NCBI GenBank assembly: GCA_945878795.1
Contig: CAMDWF010000020.1
Coordinates: forward strand, 1-14,592
Reading direction: 5' to 3'
Source of the DNA: Synechococcus sp. UW140
GTDB taxonomy: Bacteria; Cyanobacteriota; Cyanobacteriia; PCC-6307; Cyanobiaceae
DNA: 14,592 bases
Below the pieces are notes generated by a model that saw only the letters and a list, made by a program, of their open reading frames with translations, ran no database searches and was not told the origin of the DNA. Position 1 is the first letter of the stretch. The number at the start of each line of letters is the position of its first letter. The translations under genes were made by a program, and so were the position numbers. Of this stretch, positions 6,665-14,592 are shown one piece after another.

Positions 6665-7153
6665 TTAGGGTTCGAGATACACCACCCGCCCCCGCTCGTC
6701 ATTGCCCACGTGGAGCAAATCGGTCTCGAGCAGGCGCTGGATCTCCTTGGTGATGGATGCACTGGTCTGGCCAGGGAGCAGATCCAGCTCCAGCAAGGCG
6801 TCATTAAGGGTGAAGCCCCCCGGAGTCCTCTGCCGAGCCAGCTGCAGCAACTGCTTTTCTAGGGAGGGCAGCATGGCCCGATCGTGGTCCCCTTGGGATT
6901 GCTGCAGAAGCAAGGCCCGATTGGCCTCTTCAACCATCCCGGGAATCAGGAACAGATCAATCAACTGGCCGATGCCAAAGAAACCAAACGTGATCAGCCA
7001 AAGAATGCCGCTCAGGGGTTTGCGGTTGTAAAGGCGGTGGACCCCGCAAACCCCCACAAGGGAGAGGCACCAGAGGCCATAGCTGAACGCCACGCTGCGG
7101 CGCTCGTTAAAGGGATCGAGGCGCAGCGGGCCAGAACCGGAGCGAGACGCCAA
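6665..7153 (-). CDS. TM2 domain membrane protein with C-terminal winged-helix-like domain
   Basis: The product is 162 residues from TTG 7153. A later in-frame GTG at 7093 would give 142, and the start is not settled. Residues about 20-72 form a TM2 domain: YGLWCLSLVGVCGVHRLYNR, then LSGILWLITFGFFGIGQLID, giving two membrane helices joined by a short loop with the family's G-x-x-R-x-Y and G-x-G-x-x-D features. A linker (74-96) follows. Residues about 97-160 (LEKQLLQLARQR, then GGFTLNDALLEL, ITKEIQRLLETDLL, RGRVVYLEP) look like a small winged helix. Such an arrangement could let a membrane anchor carry a protein- or nucleic-acid-binding module, but the role is unknown. The gene diverges from thrS with about 66 bases between starts. 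The frame stays open far upstream, antisense to thrS, which I treat as chance. Confidence 0.8.
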   Translation of the reverse strand: MASRSGSGPLRLDPFNERRSVAFSYGLWCLSLVGVCGVHRLYNRKPLSGILWLITFGFFGIGQLIDLFLIPGMVEEANRALLLQQSQGDHDRAMLPSLEKQLLQLARQRTPGGFTLNDALLELDLLPGQTSASITKEIQRLLETDLLHVGNDERGRVVYLEP

Positions 7154-7219
7154 GGCGGGGCAGGCACTTATCTCTCGATTCTCCTGCGTAGGATCGCGAT
7201 TCCCCAGAAGCGGATTCCC

Positions 7220-9118
7220 GTGCCTGCCTCCGTGAGCGCCGCCGTCCCCGGCGCCGACACTGCCCCCGCGCACGAGGCCGGCACCATCGCCACCGGTTCG
7301 GTGACGATGGCGATGGTCCTGCCGAAAACGAGTGAAAGTTCCGAGCTGCTGCGCATCCGCCATTCCATGAGCCACGTGCTGGCCATGGCGGTGCAAAAGC
7401 TCTTTCCCAGGGCCCAGGTAACCATCGGCCCCTGGACTGAGAACGGTTTTTACTATGACTTCGATGCCCCCGAGCCCTTCAGCGAGGCCGATCTCAAAGC
7501 CATCAAGAAAGAAATGGTGCGGATCATCGCCAAGAAACTGCCGCTCGAACGCCTTGAGGTAAGCCGCCAGGACGCTGAGGACCGCATCCGCGGCCAGAAC
7601 GAGCCCTACAAGCTGGAGATCCTGGCGGGGCTTCAGGACCCCATCACCCTTTATACCCTTGGAGAGGAATGGTGGGATTTGTGTGCTGGCCCCCATGTGG
7701 CCAACACCAGTGAGCTCAACCCCAAGGCCTTTGAGCTGGAGAGTGTGGCCGGGGCCTACTGGCGGGGCGATGAGAAGAAGGCCCAGCTGCAGCGCATCTA
7801 TGGAACAGCCTGGCAGACCCCCGAACAGCTGGCCGAATACAAGCGCCGCAAGCAAGAGGCCCTGCGCAGGGACCATCGCCGCATCGGTACCGACCTAGAC
7901 CTTTTCTCCATTGAGAACGAGGCCGGGGCCGGACTGGTGTTCTGGCATCCTCGCGGTGCCCGCATGCGGTTGCTGATCGAGGACTACTGGCGCGCCGCCC
8001 ATTTCGAGGACGGCTATGAGCTGCTTTACACACCCCACGTTGCCGATATTGAGCTTTGGAAGACCTCCGGCCATCTCGATTTCTATAAGGAGAGCATGTT
8101 TGGCCCCATGCTGGTTGATGAGCGCGAGTTCCAGCTCAAGCCCATGAATTGCCCCTTTCATGTGCTGACCTATGCGAGCCGGTTGCGCTCGTATCGCGAA
8201 TTACCCATCCGCTGGGCCGAACTGGGCACCGTCTATCGCTATGAACGGCCGGGGGTGATGCACGGGCTGATGCGGGTGCGGGGGTTTACCCAGGATGACG
8301 CCCACGTCTTTTGCTTGCCCGAGCAGATCGGCGATGAGATCTTGCGGGTGCTCAACCTCACCGAACGCATCCTTTCGACCTTCGATTTCCGTCAGTACCA
8401 GATCCACCTCTCTACCCGCCCAGAATCCTCGATCGGCGAAGATGCGGTTTGGGATTTGGCGACCCAGGGACTCATCGAAGCACTGGATCGCAAGGGCTGG
8501 GCCTACAAGATTGACGCAGGGGGCGGGGCCTTCTACGGCCCCAAGATCGACCTGAAGATCGAAGACGCCATCGGCCGTTTATGGCAGTGCTCCACCATCC
8601 AGCTCGACTTCAACCTGCCCGAACGCTTCGATCTCGAGTACGTGGCCGCCGATGGCACCCGCCAGCGCCCGATAATGATTCACCGCGCCATCTTCGGCTC
8701 GCTGGAACGGTTCTTCGGGATCATGACCGAGAACTATGCGGGTGATTTCCCCTTTTGGCTGGCGGCTGAGCAGATCCGCTTGCTGCCCGTGACCGATGAC
8801 GTGCGCCCCTGGGCCGAAGCCCTGCAGACCCAATTGGCCGCCGCTGGGGTGCGGGCCACTGTGGATCGCAGCGGTGACCGGCTGGGCAAACTGATTCGTA
8901 CCGGTGAACAGCAAAAGATTCCCGTGCTAGCAGTGATTGGTGAACGGGAGGCCGAAGCGGGTGGGGCCAGCCTGCGTAGCCGTCGCGAAGGGGACCTGGG
9001 GTTGGTGGCGGCCGATGCGTTGATCCAGGCCGCGGTTGCCGCCAACCAGTGCCGCGCTGCCGGGCTGCCCCTGAATGGGGCGGTAGGGCCAGGACCGGAG
9101 ACCGTCTCGGCTCCATGA
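7220..9118 (+). CDS. thrS: Threonine--tRNA ligase (ThrRS) without TGS domain
   Basis: This class II synthetase charges tRNA-Thr and removes mischarged serine. From GTG 7220 it has 632 residues; ATG 7307 (603 residues) is an alternative, since the first 35 residues are Ala/Thr-rich and look unstructured. The N-terminal TGS (N1) domain of E. coli ThrRS is missing. The N2 editing domain is present with HSMSH (His48, His52) and CAGPH (Cys155, His159), matching the four E. coli editing residues. The catalytic core carries the zinc ligands Cys311, His362 and His488, spaced exactly as E. coli Cys334, His385 and His511, with NCPFH in place of NCPGH. The C-terminal anticodon-binding domain is complete. 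The frame is open back to 6884, but that part is antisense to the TM2 gene. The stop overlaps the glk start (ATGA). Confidence 0.97.
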   Translation: MPASVSAAVPGADTAPAHEAGTIATGSVTMAMVLPKTSESSELLRIRHSMSHVLAMAVQKLFPRAQVTIGPWTENGFYYDFDAPEPFSEADLKAIKKEMVRIIAKKLPLERLEVSRQDAEDRIRGQNEPYKLEILAGLQDPITLYTLGEEWWDLCAGPHVANTSELNPKAFELESVAGAYWRGDEKKAQLQRIYGTAWQTPEQLAEYKRRKQEALRRDHRRIGTDLDLFSIENEAGAGLVFWHPRGARMRLLIEDYWRAAHFEDGYELLYTPHVADIELWKTSGHLDFYKESMFGPMLVDEREFQLKPMNCPFHVLTYASRLRSYRELPIRWAELGTVYRYERPGVMHGLMRVRGFTQDDAHVFCLPEQIGDEILRVLNLTERILSTFDFRQYQIHLSTRPESSIGEDAVWDLATQGLIEALDRKGWAYKIDAGGGAFYGPKIDLKIEDAIGRLWQCSTIQLDFNLPERFDLEYVAADGTRQRPIMIHRAIFGSLERFFGIMTENYAGDFPFWLAAEQIRLLPVTDDVRPWAEALQTQLAAAGVRATVDRSGDRLGKLIRTGEQQKIPVLAVIGEREAEAGGASLRSRREGDLGLVAADALIQAAVAANQCRAAGLPLNGAVGPGPETVSAP

Positions 9119-10149
9119 CAACCCTTCTGGCCGGCGACATCGGCGGCACCAAGACCCTGCTGAGCCTCTTTGAAGCCAACGGCCTCAATCTGCTGGCCCA
9201 GGTGCGCTACGCCTCAGCTGACTGGGCCGATCTGGCCCCGATGGTGCGCCATTTTCTGGGCCAACCGGAGGCCCTGTCCCATCCCCGCCCCTCGGCGGCC
9301 TGCTTTGCCGTGGCCGGACCGGTTTATGGGGGCAAGGCCCAACTCACCAACTTGCCCTGGAAGCTGGAAGAAGGCCGATTGGCCTGTGACTGCACGCTTG
9401 AACAGGTCGCTCTGGTCAACGATTTTGCTGTTCTGATCTACGGCCTGCCGCACCTGGGAGCGCTCCAAAGGGCCAGCGTCCGCCAGGGGGAAGCCAGCGC
9501 TGGGGAGCCCGTGCTGGTGTTGGGGGCCGGCACCGGACTTGGGGTGGCGATCGGTCTGCCCACTCCAAACGGGTTGCTGGCCATGGCCAGTGAGGCCGCC
9601 CACGCCGAATTCGCCCCCCGCAGCGACGATGAGTGGCAGCTACGCCAATGGCTGCTCGCCGATCTGGGCTTGCAGCGCCTCTCGATCGAAAGGGTGGTGA
9701 GCGGCACCGGATTGGGCCATGTCGCCCGTTGGTTGATGAGCCAGGAGAAAGCAGCCGGCGACCATCCCCTGGCGGCCGAGGGTCGCCGCTGGCAAGGGGA
9801 GGAGCCCAGTGGCGAAGGCTCCCGGGCCGACCTGCCGGCGGCCGTGGCCGAGGCCGCCGCCGCCGGGGATCCCCTTGCCTCCAAGGCGCTCCGCCTCTGG
9901 CTTGGCGCCTATGGTGCGGTGACTGGCGATCTGGCCCTGGGCTGCCTGGCCCGAGGCGACATCTGGCTCGCCGGCGGTACGGCGGCCAAGCAGCTGGAAG
10001 GCTTGCGTTCGACCCCGTTCAGCGAGGCGTTTCTAGCCAAGGGTCGCCTGAGCTCCACCCTGGAGCCCATCCCGATCACGGCGATCCTCGACCCGACGAT
10101 CGGCTCATTCAGTGCCGCCTGTCGGGCCCGCATGCTGCTGCTGGGTTGA
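9115..10149 (+). CDS. glk: Glucokinase (Glk family)
   Basis: The 344-residue cytoplasmic enzyme phosphorylates glucose to glucose 6-phosphate with ATP, feeding glycolysis, the oxidative pentose phosphate pathway and glycogen. It follows the E. coli-type Glk family rather than the ROK family: LLAGDIGGTKTLL (phosphate loop, Asp8), VNDFAVLIYGLP (catalytic Asp103), VLGAGTGLGVA, EAAHAEFAPRSDDE, IERVVSGTGL and a C-terminal DIWLAGGTAAK. Length is slightly above the usual 320, with extra residues in an Ala/Glu-rich stretch around 220-255. The start is ATG 9115, whose ATGA overlaps the thrS stop; an upstream extension would run inside thrS. It is followed by thrB after about 60 bases on the same strand, so thrS-glk-thrB probably form one transcript. 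Confidence 0.95.
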   Translation: MTTLLAGDIGGTKTLLSLFEANGLNLLAQVRYASADWADLAPMVRHFLGQPEALSHPRPSAACFAVAGPVYGGKAQLTNLPWKLEEGRLACDCTLEQVALVNDFAVLIYGLPHLGALQRASVRQGEASAGEPVLVLGAGTGLGVAIGLPTPNGLLAMASEAAHAEFAPRSDDEWQLRQWLLADLGLQRLSIERVVSGTGLGHVARWLMSQEKAAGDHPLAAEGRRWQGEEPSGEGSRADLPAAVAEAAAAGDPLASKALRLWLGAYGAVTGDLALGCLARGDIWLAGGTAAKQLEGLRSTPFSEAFLAKGRLSSTLEPIPITAILDPTIGSFSAACRARMLLLG

Positions 10150-10213
10150 GTGGCGAAGCTCCAAGGGACCCGGGGAGGCCAGGTGGGAGAGTGGGGGCTG
10201 TAATTGGATGCAA

Positions 10214-11182
10214 ATGGCGCGCCCCCAGATCGGCCAGGGGGTGGTGGTGGATGTCCCCGCCACCACGGCGAACCTGGGCCCGGGTTTTGATTGCCTTGGA
10301 GCGGCCGTCGACCTCAACAATCGCTTCGAACTGCGCTGCCTCGAAGGCGGCAGCGAACGCTTCGATCTGATTATTGAAGGTAGCGAAGGCAGTCACCTGC
10401 GCGGAGGTCCCGACAACCTCATGTACCGCGCCGCCCAACGGGTGTGGCGAGAGGCGGAACTCGAACCGGTGGGGCTTGAGGCCCGGGTGCGGTTGGCGGT
10501 GCCGCCGGCACGCGGGCTGGGCAGCAGCGCCACGGCGATCGTGGCTGGTTTGATCGGTGCAAATGCCCTCGCCGGCGAACCGCTGGTTACCGAGAAACTC
10601 CTAGAGCTGGCAATCGAATTGGAAGGCCATCCCGACAACGTCGTTCCTTCAATGTTGGGGGGATTATGTCTAACTGCCCGCACCGCTTCACCGAGCTGGC
10701 GTGTCGTTCGCTGTGGCTGGGATCCTTCGGTGCATCTGGTGGTGGCAATCCCTTCGATCCGCCTCAGCACCAGCGAAGCGCGCCGGGCCATGCCGCGCAG
10801 CATTCCGATCAGCGACGCGGTGCTCAACCTGGGCTGCCTCACTCTGCTGCTTCAGGGCCTGCGCACGGGCAATGGAGATCTGATCAGCGATGGCATGCAG
10901 GACCGTATCCACGAGCCCTACCGCTGGGGGCTGATCCAGGGTGGTCGCAGCGTGCGTGAGGCGGCCCTTGGGGCCGGCGCCTGGGGCTGTGTGATCAGTG
11001 GAGCCGGACCGACCCTGCTGGCTCTCTGCTCTGCGGAAACAGCCGTGGCGGTTGGGGATGCCATGGTGTCAGCATGGGAATCGGAGGGAGTGAACAGCCA
11101 TCGCGCTGTGCTCGCCCTCCAACACCGAGGCAGCACCTGGACAGCCCTGCCGGACCAGATTCGGGCCAATGGCCGTCGCTAA
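10214..11182 (+). CDS. thrB: Homoserine kinase
   Basis: This 322-residue GHMP-family kinase turns homoserine into O-phosphohomoserine, the substrate of threonine synthase, in the cytoplasm. Near the N-terminus VPATTANLGPGFDCLG is the family's substrate-side motif, PPARGLGSSATAI (97-109) is the ATP-binding GHMP loop, and GAWGCVISGAGPTLLAL near the C-terminus is the third GHMP motif. The length is typical. I chose ATG 10214 because close homologues begin MA-x-P-x-IGQ; ATG 10208, two codons upstream, sits at a better distance (10 bases) from GGGGG at 10193-10197 and may be the real start. The open frame before that overlaps glk and is not coding. Sharing a cluster with thrS puts threonine synthesis and threonine charging side by side. 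Confidence 0.97.
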   Translation: MARPQIGQGVVVDVPATTANLGPGFDCLGAAVDLNNRFELRCLEGGSERFDLIIEGSEGSHLRGGPDNLMYRAAQRVWREAELEPVGLEARVRLAVPPARGLGSSATAIVAGLIGANALAGEPLVTEKLLELAIELEGHPDNVVPSMLGGLCLTARTASPSWRVVRCGWDPSVHLVVAIPSIRLSTSEARRAMPRSIPISDAVLNLGCLTLLLQGLRTGNGDLISDGMQDRIHEPYRWGLIQGGRSVREAALGAGAWGCVISGAGPTLLALCSAETAVAVGDAMVSAWESEGVNSHRAVLALQHRGSTWTALPDQIRANGRR

Positions 11183-11193
11183 GCAGGCCTTTG

Positions 11194-11233
11194 GCCCTCC
11201 AACAGGGCTGTTGCCCATCGCCAATGGGGCAAC
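11194..11233 (+). terminator. Tandem hairpins after thrB, possible terminator
   Basis: Two stems follow the thrB stop closely. GCCCT at 11194-11198 pairs with AGGGC at 11204-11208. GTTGCCCAT at 11210-11218 pairs with ATGGGGCAAC at 11224-11233 with a single bulged base. There is no T-run, so intrinsic termination is doubtful. They could instead be a pause site or an RNA-processing structure separating the thrS-glk-thrB transcript from ndhD. The rest of the 171-base gap to ndhD shows no clear promoter or ORF. Confidence 0.35.
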
Positions 11234-11353
11234 GCTGCCCATGGGTAGATAGGCTCACCACCCTGATGGGCTCCGGGAGACAGCTTCGGCCTTCCTCCCA
11301 GGCCCCAGCCGGTGGGTCCCCGCGCCGGCGTCCCTTCACCCGCAATCGCCCTG

Positions 11354-12961
11354 ATGGACGTCATCCTTGCCCTGGCGACCGCGTCCACCGGATCGATACC
11401 GCTTAGTCCGGAGGTCGGTCCCCAGGCCGGGGCCTTCCCCTGGCTTAGCCTGATTGTGCTGTTACCAGCCGCTGGGGCCCTGTTGATGCCCCTGCTGCCA
11501 GGGGACGGCGATGATCCCCGGGCACCCCGGGCCCTAGCCCTGGGGACCCTGCTTGTGGACCTGGCACTGATGCTCTGGGTCTTCTGGCGCCATTTCGATG
11601 GCTCGCTTAGTGGCTTGCAGCTAGTCGAGCGCATTAATTGGATTCCGATTCTGCATCTGGAATGGTCCCTGGGAGCCGACGGACTCTCAGCGCCCCTGGT
11701 GGTCCTCAGCGGTTTGGTCACCTTGCTGGCGGTGGCGGCGAGCTGGTCTATCAAGAGCAAGACGCGTCTTTATTTCGGCCTGTTGTTGCTCCAGGCGACT
11801 GCCCAGGGAATGGTTTTTCTGTCCCAGGATTTCCTGTTGTTTTTCCTGGCCTGGGAACTGGAGCTGGTGCCGGTTTACCTACTCATCGCCATCTGGGGCG
11901 GTCCCCAACGCCAGTACGCCGCCACCAAATTCATCCTGTACACCGCCACAGCCTCCCTGCTGATTTTGATCAGCGGCCTGGCCATCGCCCTTTCAGGCGA
12001 CACCTTCACCCTTAATCTCAGCGAGTTGGCCGCCCGTTCGCCAGGGGGCACCTTTGGCTTGCTGTGTTACCTGGGCTTTCTGATTGGCTTTGGGGTCAAA
12101 TTACCGATCTTCCCCCTGCACACCTGGCTTCCCGATGCCCACGGCGAAGCCAATGCTCCTGTTTCAATGCTGTTAGCAGGGGTGCTGCTCAAGATGGGCG
12201 GCTATGCCCTACTGCGCTTCAATGTGCAGATGCTGCCCCAGGTTCATCAGATCCTGGCGCCAGCTTTAATAATTCTGGGCATAGTCAACATCATCTGGGG
12301 GGCCCTCAATGCCTTTGCCCAGGACAACGTCAAGCGGCGCATCGCCTGCAGTTCGGTGAGCCATATGGGCTTCGTGCTGCTCGGTATCGGCGCCATTGAT
12401 GCCCTCGGCATGAGCGGTGCCATGTTGCAGATGATCAGCCATGGCCTGATCGCCGCAGCAATGTTCTTCATCACAGGTGTCTTCTACGAGCGCACCAAGA
12501 CCCTTTCGATCCCCAACATGGGGGGCCTGGCCAAGGTGTTGCCAATCACCTTTGCCTTCTTTCTCGCCAGTTCTCTGGCCTCCTTGGCCCTGCCGGGGAT
12601 GAGCGGTTTCATCAGTGAAATCACCGTGTTTCTTGGTGTCACCTCCAACGACGATTTCACCGTTCCCTTTCGGGTCATCACCATTATCCTTGCCGCCATC
12701 GGGTTGGTCTTGACGCCGGTCTATCTGCTCTCCCTTTGCCGCAGGGTGTTCTTTGGTCCCCGCATCCCCGCCCTGGCGGAGGTGGGCGACATGAAGCCCC
12801 GGGAACTTTTGATTGGCCTCAGTCTGCTGGTGCCCACCCTGGTGATCGGTTTCTGGCCCAGGGTGGCAATCAATCTCTACGAAGCCAGCACCAATGCCTT
12901 GGCCAACGGAGTCGCCCACCAGAATCCCCTTGCCCTGACTGGCCCCATCGGCCTGGGTTAA
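11354..12961 (+). CDS. ndhD: NAD(P)H-quinone oxidoreductase (NDH-1) subunit 4
   Basis: The 535-residue protein is a proton-pumping membrane subunit of the cyanobacterial NDH-1 complex, which passes electrons from ferredoxin to plastoquinone in thylakoid membranes for respiration and cyclic electron flow. It is hydrophobic throughout, with about 14 predicted membrane helices, and carries the NuoM/NdhD landmarks. These are FFLAWELELVPVYLL (Glu168, equivalent to the key Glu144 of E. coli NuoM), HTWLPDAHGEA followed by APVSMLLAGVLLKMGGYALL (Lys280 on the conserved helix), and RRIACSSVSHMGFVLLG. The start is set at ATG 11354; the frame is open to a GTG at 11312, but those residues do not look like part of the family. 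The GADGLSAPLV region fits the NdhD1/D2 group better than the CO2-uptake D3/D4 group, a judgement made by eye. Confidence 0.95.
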   Translation: MDVILALATASTGSIPLSPEVGPQAGAFPWLSLIVLLPAAGALLMPLLPGDGDDPRAPRALALGTLLVDLALMLWVFWRHFDGSLSGLQLVERINWIPILHLEWSLGADGLSAPLVVLSGLVTLLAVAASWSIKSKTRLYFGLLLLQATAQGMVFLSQDFLLFFLAWELELVPVYLLIAIWGGPQRQYAATKFILYTATASLLILISGLAIALSGDTFTLNLSELAARSPGGTFGLLCYLGFLIGFGVKLPIFPLHTWLPDAHGEANAPVSMLLAGVLLKMGGYALLRFNVQMLPQVHQILAPALIILGIVNIIWGALNAFAQDNVKRRIACSSVSHMGFVLLGIGAIDALGMSGAMLQMISHGLIAAAMFFITGVFYERTKTLSIPNMGGLAKVLPITFAFFLASSLASLALPGMSGFISEITVFLGVTSNDDFTVPFRVITIILAAIGLVLTPVYLLSLCRRVFFGPRIPALAEVGDMKPRELLIGLSLLVPTLVIGFWPRVAINLYEASTNALANGVAHQNPLALTGPIGLG

Positions 12962-13075
12962 AGCCCCCGCCAACGCTCCCAAGGCCCCCCGCGCGGAGAT
13001 CCGCCCTGCCACGGGGCCCATGGCCGGTTCGGTTGGGTTGGAATAACCCTCAACATCAACAACGACCTTCACCCC
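12962..13075. other. Gap between ndhD and the M3 peptidase gene
   Basis: This is a 114-base gap between two genes on the same strand. A small perfect hairpin, GGGTT at 13035-13039 pairing with AACCC at 13045-13049, lies about 26 bases before the peptidase start, inside an AT-richer patch that may hold its promoter or 5' leader. No T-run follows. I see no ORF or RNA gene. Confidence 0.25.
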
Positions 13076-14592
13076 ATGACCGCTTCACTCGAACGTCCCG
13101 CCCTGTTGGCTGGTGAAGGCCTGCCCACGTTCGAGGCCATCACGCCGGACCAGGTCAGCAGCCACATTCCGGAGCTGTTGAACCAACTGGAAAGCGAACT
13201 GGATCAACTGGAAGCAACCTTGGCGCTGGCCCTTGAGCAGGGCCGTCCCCTCGGCTGGCCTGAAGTCATGGATCCCCTGCATCGCCTCGGGGAACGGCTG
13301 CGCTGGAGCTGGGGGGTGGTGAGCCATCTCAACGGGGTGTGCAACAGCCCCGAGCTGCGCGAGGCCCATGCCAGCCAGCAGCCGGCGGTGGTGGCCTTTG
13401 GAAACCGTGCCGGCCAGAGCCGCACGGTCTACGCCGCCCTGCGGGCCCTGGAGCGCCAGGGGGGCTTGGATGGCACCCAGCAACGCATCCTGGCGGCCGA
13501 ATTGCGGGACATGGACCTGCGTGGTGTCGGCCTTGAGGGCGAAGCGCAGCAAGCTTTCAATGCCACCAACCAGGAGCTGGCCGAACTCGGCACCCGCTTC
13601 GGCAACAACGTCCTCGACGCCACCAACGGCTGGACCCTGCTGCTGGAAGGCGAAGACGAGGTGGCAGGCCTTCCCGAGAGCGTGCGTCAACTGCTGGCCC
13701 AGGCGGCCGGCGAAGCCGGCCACAGCCAAGTCGATGGCTCCGCCCCAACAGCCGCGGCCGGCCCCTGGTTACTGGGCCTGGACATGCCCCGTTTCGGCCC
13801 CTTCCTGCAATACGGCCGCAACCGGGCCCTGCGGGAGCGGGCCTACAAGGCCCATGTCAGCAGGGCCTCGGGCGAAGAGGGTGGCAACTGGCCCCTGATT
13901 GAACGGATCCTGGGCCTGCGGCTGGCCCAGGCCCAGCGCCTCGGTTACGCCAACTGGGCCGAAGTCAGCCTCGCCTCCAAAATGGCTGGTTCGGAGCAGG
14001 AGGTGGAAGCGCTGCTTGAAGACCTGCGGGTCGCCGCCCTGCCCGCCGCCCGGCGGGAGCTGGAGGAACTGCGGCAATGTGCCGCCCGCGCTGGGGTTCC
14101 GGAGGCCGCCGATCTGAAGCCGTGGGATGTCAGTTTCTGGGCCGAGGCCCGGCGCCAGGAACTCTTCGAGCTCGATAGCGAGGCCCTGCGGCCCTGGTTT
14201 CCCCTACCCCAGGTGCTGGCGGGGCTTTTCGGGCTATGTGACCGCCTGTTTGCCATCACGATCGTGGCCGCCGATGGCGAGGCCCCCGTCTGGCATGCGC
14301 AGGTGCGCTTCTTCCGGGTCCTCGATCGCGACAGCGGCCAACCCCTGGCAGCCTTCTACCTCGATCCCTACAGCCGTCCCGGTAGCAAGCGGGGCGGGGC
14401 CTGGATGGATGAATGCCTGGTGCGGCAGACCAAGCCGGACGGCACGCCCGTGCTGCCTGTGGCCTACCTGGTTTGCAACCAGAGCCCACCGGTGGGGGAC
14501 ACCCCCAGCCTGATGACCTTCCAGGAAGTGGAAACCCTCTTCCACGAATTCGGCCATGGTCTCCAGCACATGCTCACCACCGTGGAGCGTCC
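13076..14592 (+). CDS. prlC: M3 family oligopeptidase (oligopeptidase A/PrlC type), 3' truncated by window edge
   Basis: The first 505 codons of a zinc peptidase are present from ATG 13076; the gene runs off the window. The sequence follows E. coli oligopeptidase A throughout: LPTFEAITPDQV near the N-terminus, WSWGVVSHLNGVCNSPELRE, LRDMDLRGVGL, NNVLDATNGW, MPRFGPFLQYGRNRALRE, LQPWD-like LKPWDVSFW, RGGAWMDE and VAYLVCNQS. It then reaches the zinc motif HEFGH (His490, Glu491, His494). The third zinc ligand and the C-terminal catalytic residues lie beyond the window. Family members cut short peptides, including cleaved signal peptides, in the cytoplasm. No signal peptide is seen. The length to the HExxH motif is about 20 residues more than in E. 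coli, partly from an Ala-rich insert near 216-230. It is likely a separate transcription unit after ndhD. Confidence 0.95.
   Translation, partial: MTASLERPALLAGEGLPTFEAITPDQVSSHIPELLNQLESELDQLEATLALALEQGRPLGWPEVMDPLHRLGERLRWSWGVVSHLNGVCNSPELREAHASQQPAVVAFGNRAGQSRTVYAALRALERQGGLDGTQQRILAAELRDMDLRGVGLEGEAQQAFNATNQELAELGTRFGNNVLDATNGWTLLLEGEDEVAGLPESVRQLLAQAAGEAGHSQVDGSAPTAAAGPWLLGLDMPRFGPFLQYGRNRALRERAYKAHVSRASGEEGGNWPLIERILGLRLAQAQRLGYANWAEVSLASKMAGSEQEVEALLEDLRVAALPAARRELEELRQCAARAGVPEAADLKPWDVSFWAEARRQELFELDSEALRPWFPLPQVLAGLFGLCDRLFAITIVAADGEAPVWHAQVRFFRVLDRDSGQPLAAFYLDPYSRPGSKRGGAWMDECLVRQTKPDGTPVLPVAYLVCNQSPPVGDTPSLMTFQEVETLFHEFGHGLQHMLTTVER

Noticed and set aside
6884..7219. Upstream extension of the thrS frame
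   Set aside because: It overlaps the TM2 gene on the other strand, and the translated residues do not resemble any ThrRS N-terminal domain.
7154..7876. Long upstream extension of the TM2 gene's reading frame on the minus strand (about 241 codons)
   Set aside because: It lies antisense to the well-supported 5' half of thrS, and its composition (Gly/His/Leu-rich, no domain) fits a chance open frame in GC-rich DNA.
9633..10370. 245-codon plus-strand frame overlapping glk and thrB
   Set aside because: The product is a string of Arg, Pro and Gly, read in the wrong frame of two certain genes.
12266..13072. 268-codon open frame on the minus strand opposite ndhD
   Set aside because: It is fully antisense to ndhD and the gap after it; the product is His/Gly/Asp-rich with no domain, typical of a shadow frame.
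13085..13729. 214-codon minus-strand frame inside the M3 peptidase gene
   Set aside because: It is antisense to a gene matched along its length to oligopeptidase A.
1..14592. CRISPR array, tRNA, rRNA, insertion sequence or prophage cluster
   Set aside because: I found no spaced direct repeats, no cloverleaf or rRNA sequence, no transposase and no terminal inverted repeats; the one phage-like gene stands alone.

Overview
The window looks like ordinary chromosome from a GC-rich unicellular cyanobacterium of the Synechococcus/Cyanobium type. The pointers are an NDH-1 subunit 4 gene (ndhD) of cyanobacterial type, a DUF4336 protein (a family of cyanobacteria and plants), a DUF697 membrane protein, a ThrRS that lacks the TGS domain, and dense, high-GC coding. 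This placement rests on protein resemblance recalled by eye; no search was run.

Layout. Bases 1-340 hold the 3' end of a GT61-type glycosyltransferase gene (+). Bases 474-1649 hold a DUF4336 gene (-) and 1844-3322 a membrane protein with a C-terminal DUF697 domain (-). A divergent gap follows. Then comes a compact + strand cluster: an unknown 176-aa protein (3537-4067), a ribbon-helix-helix-like protein with a disordered tail (4082-4660) and trpS (4657-5721). The last two overlap by 4 bp. Next is an alternating patch: a candidate 52-aa ORF (-, 5741-5899), an exported lambda-R-type (GH104) peptidoglycan lyase (+, 5994-6653) and a TM2-domain protein (-, 6665-7153). From 7220 onward everything is on the + strand: thrS, glk (4-bp overlap), thrB, ndhD and the 5' part of a prlC-type M3 oligopeptidase that runs off the window.

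How the genes fit together. Most are housekeeping: two aminoacyl-tRNA synthetases, threonine synthesis (thrB) placed with threonine charging (thrS), glucose entry into metabolism (glk), NDH-1 electron transport (ndhD) and peptide turnover (M3). The less ordinary parts are the DUF697 protein with what looks like a dead GTPase domain, the RHH-like protein coupled to trpS, the phage-lysin-like enzyme carrying its own export signal, and the small ORF after trpS. I see no CRISPR array, transposon, tRNA, rRNA or prophage cluster, and no clear new multi-gene system. No gap between supported genes exceeds 300 bases.
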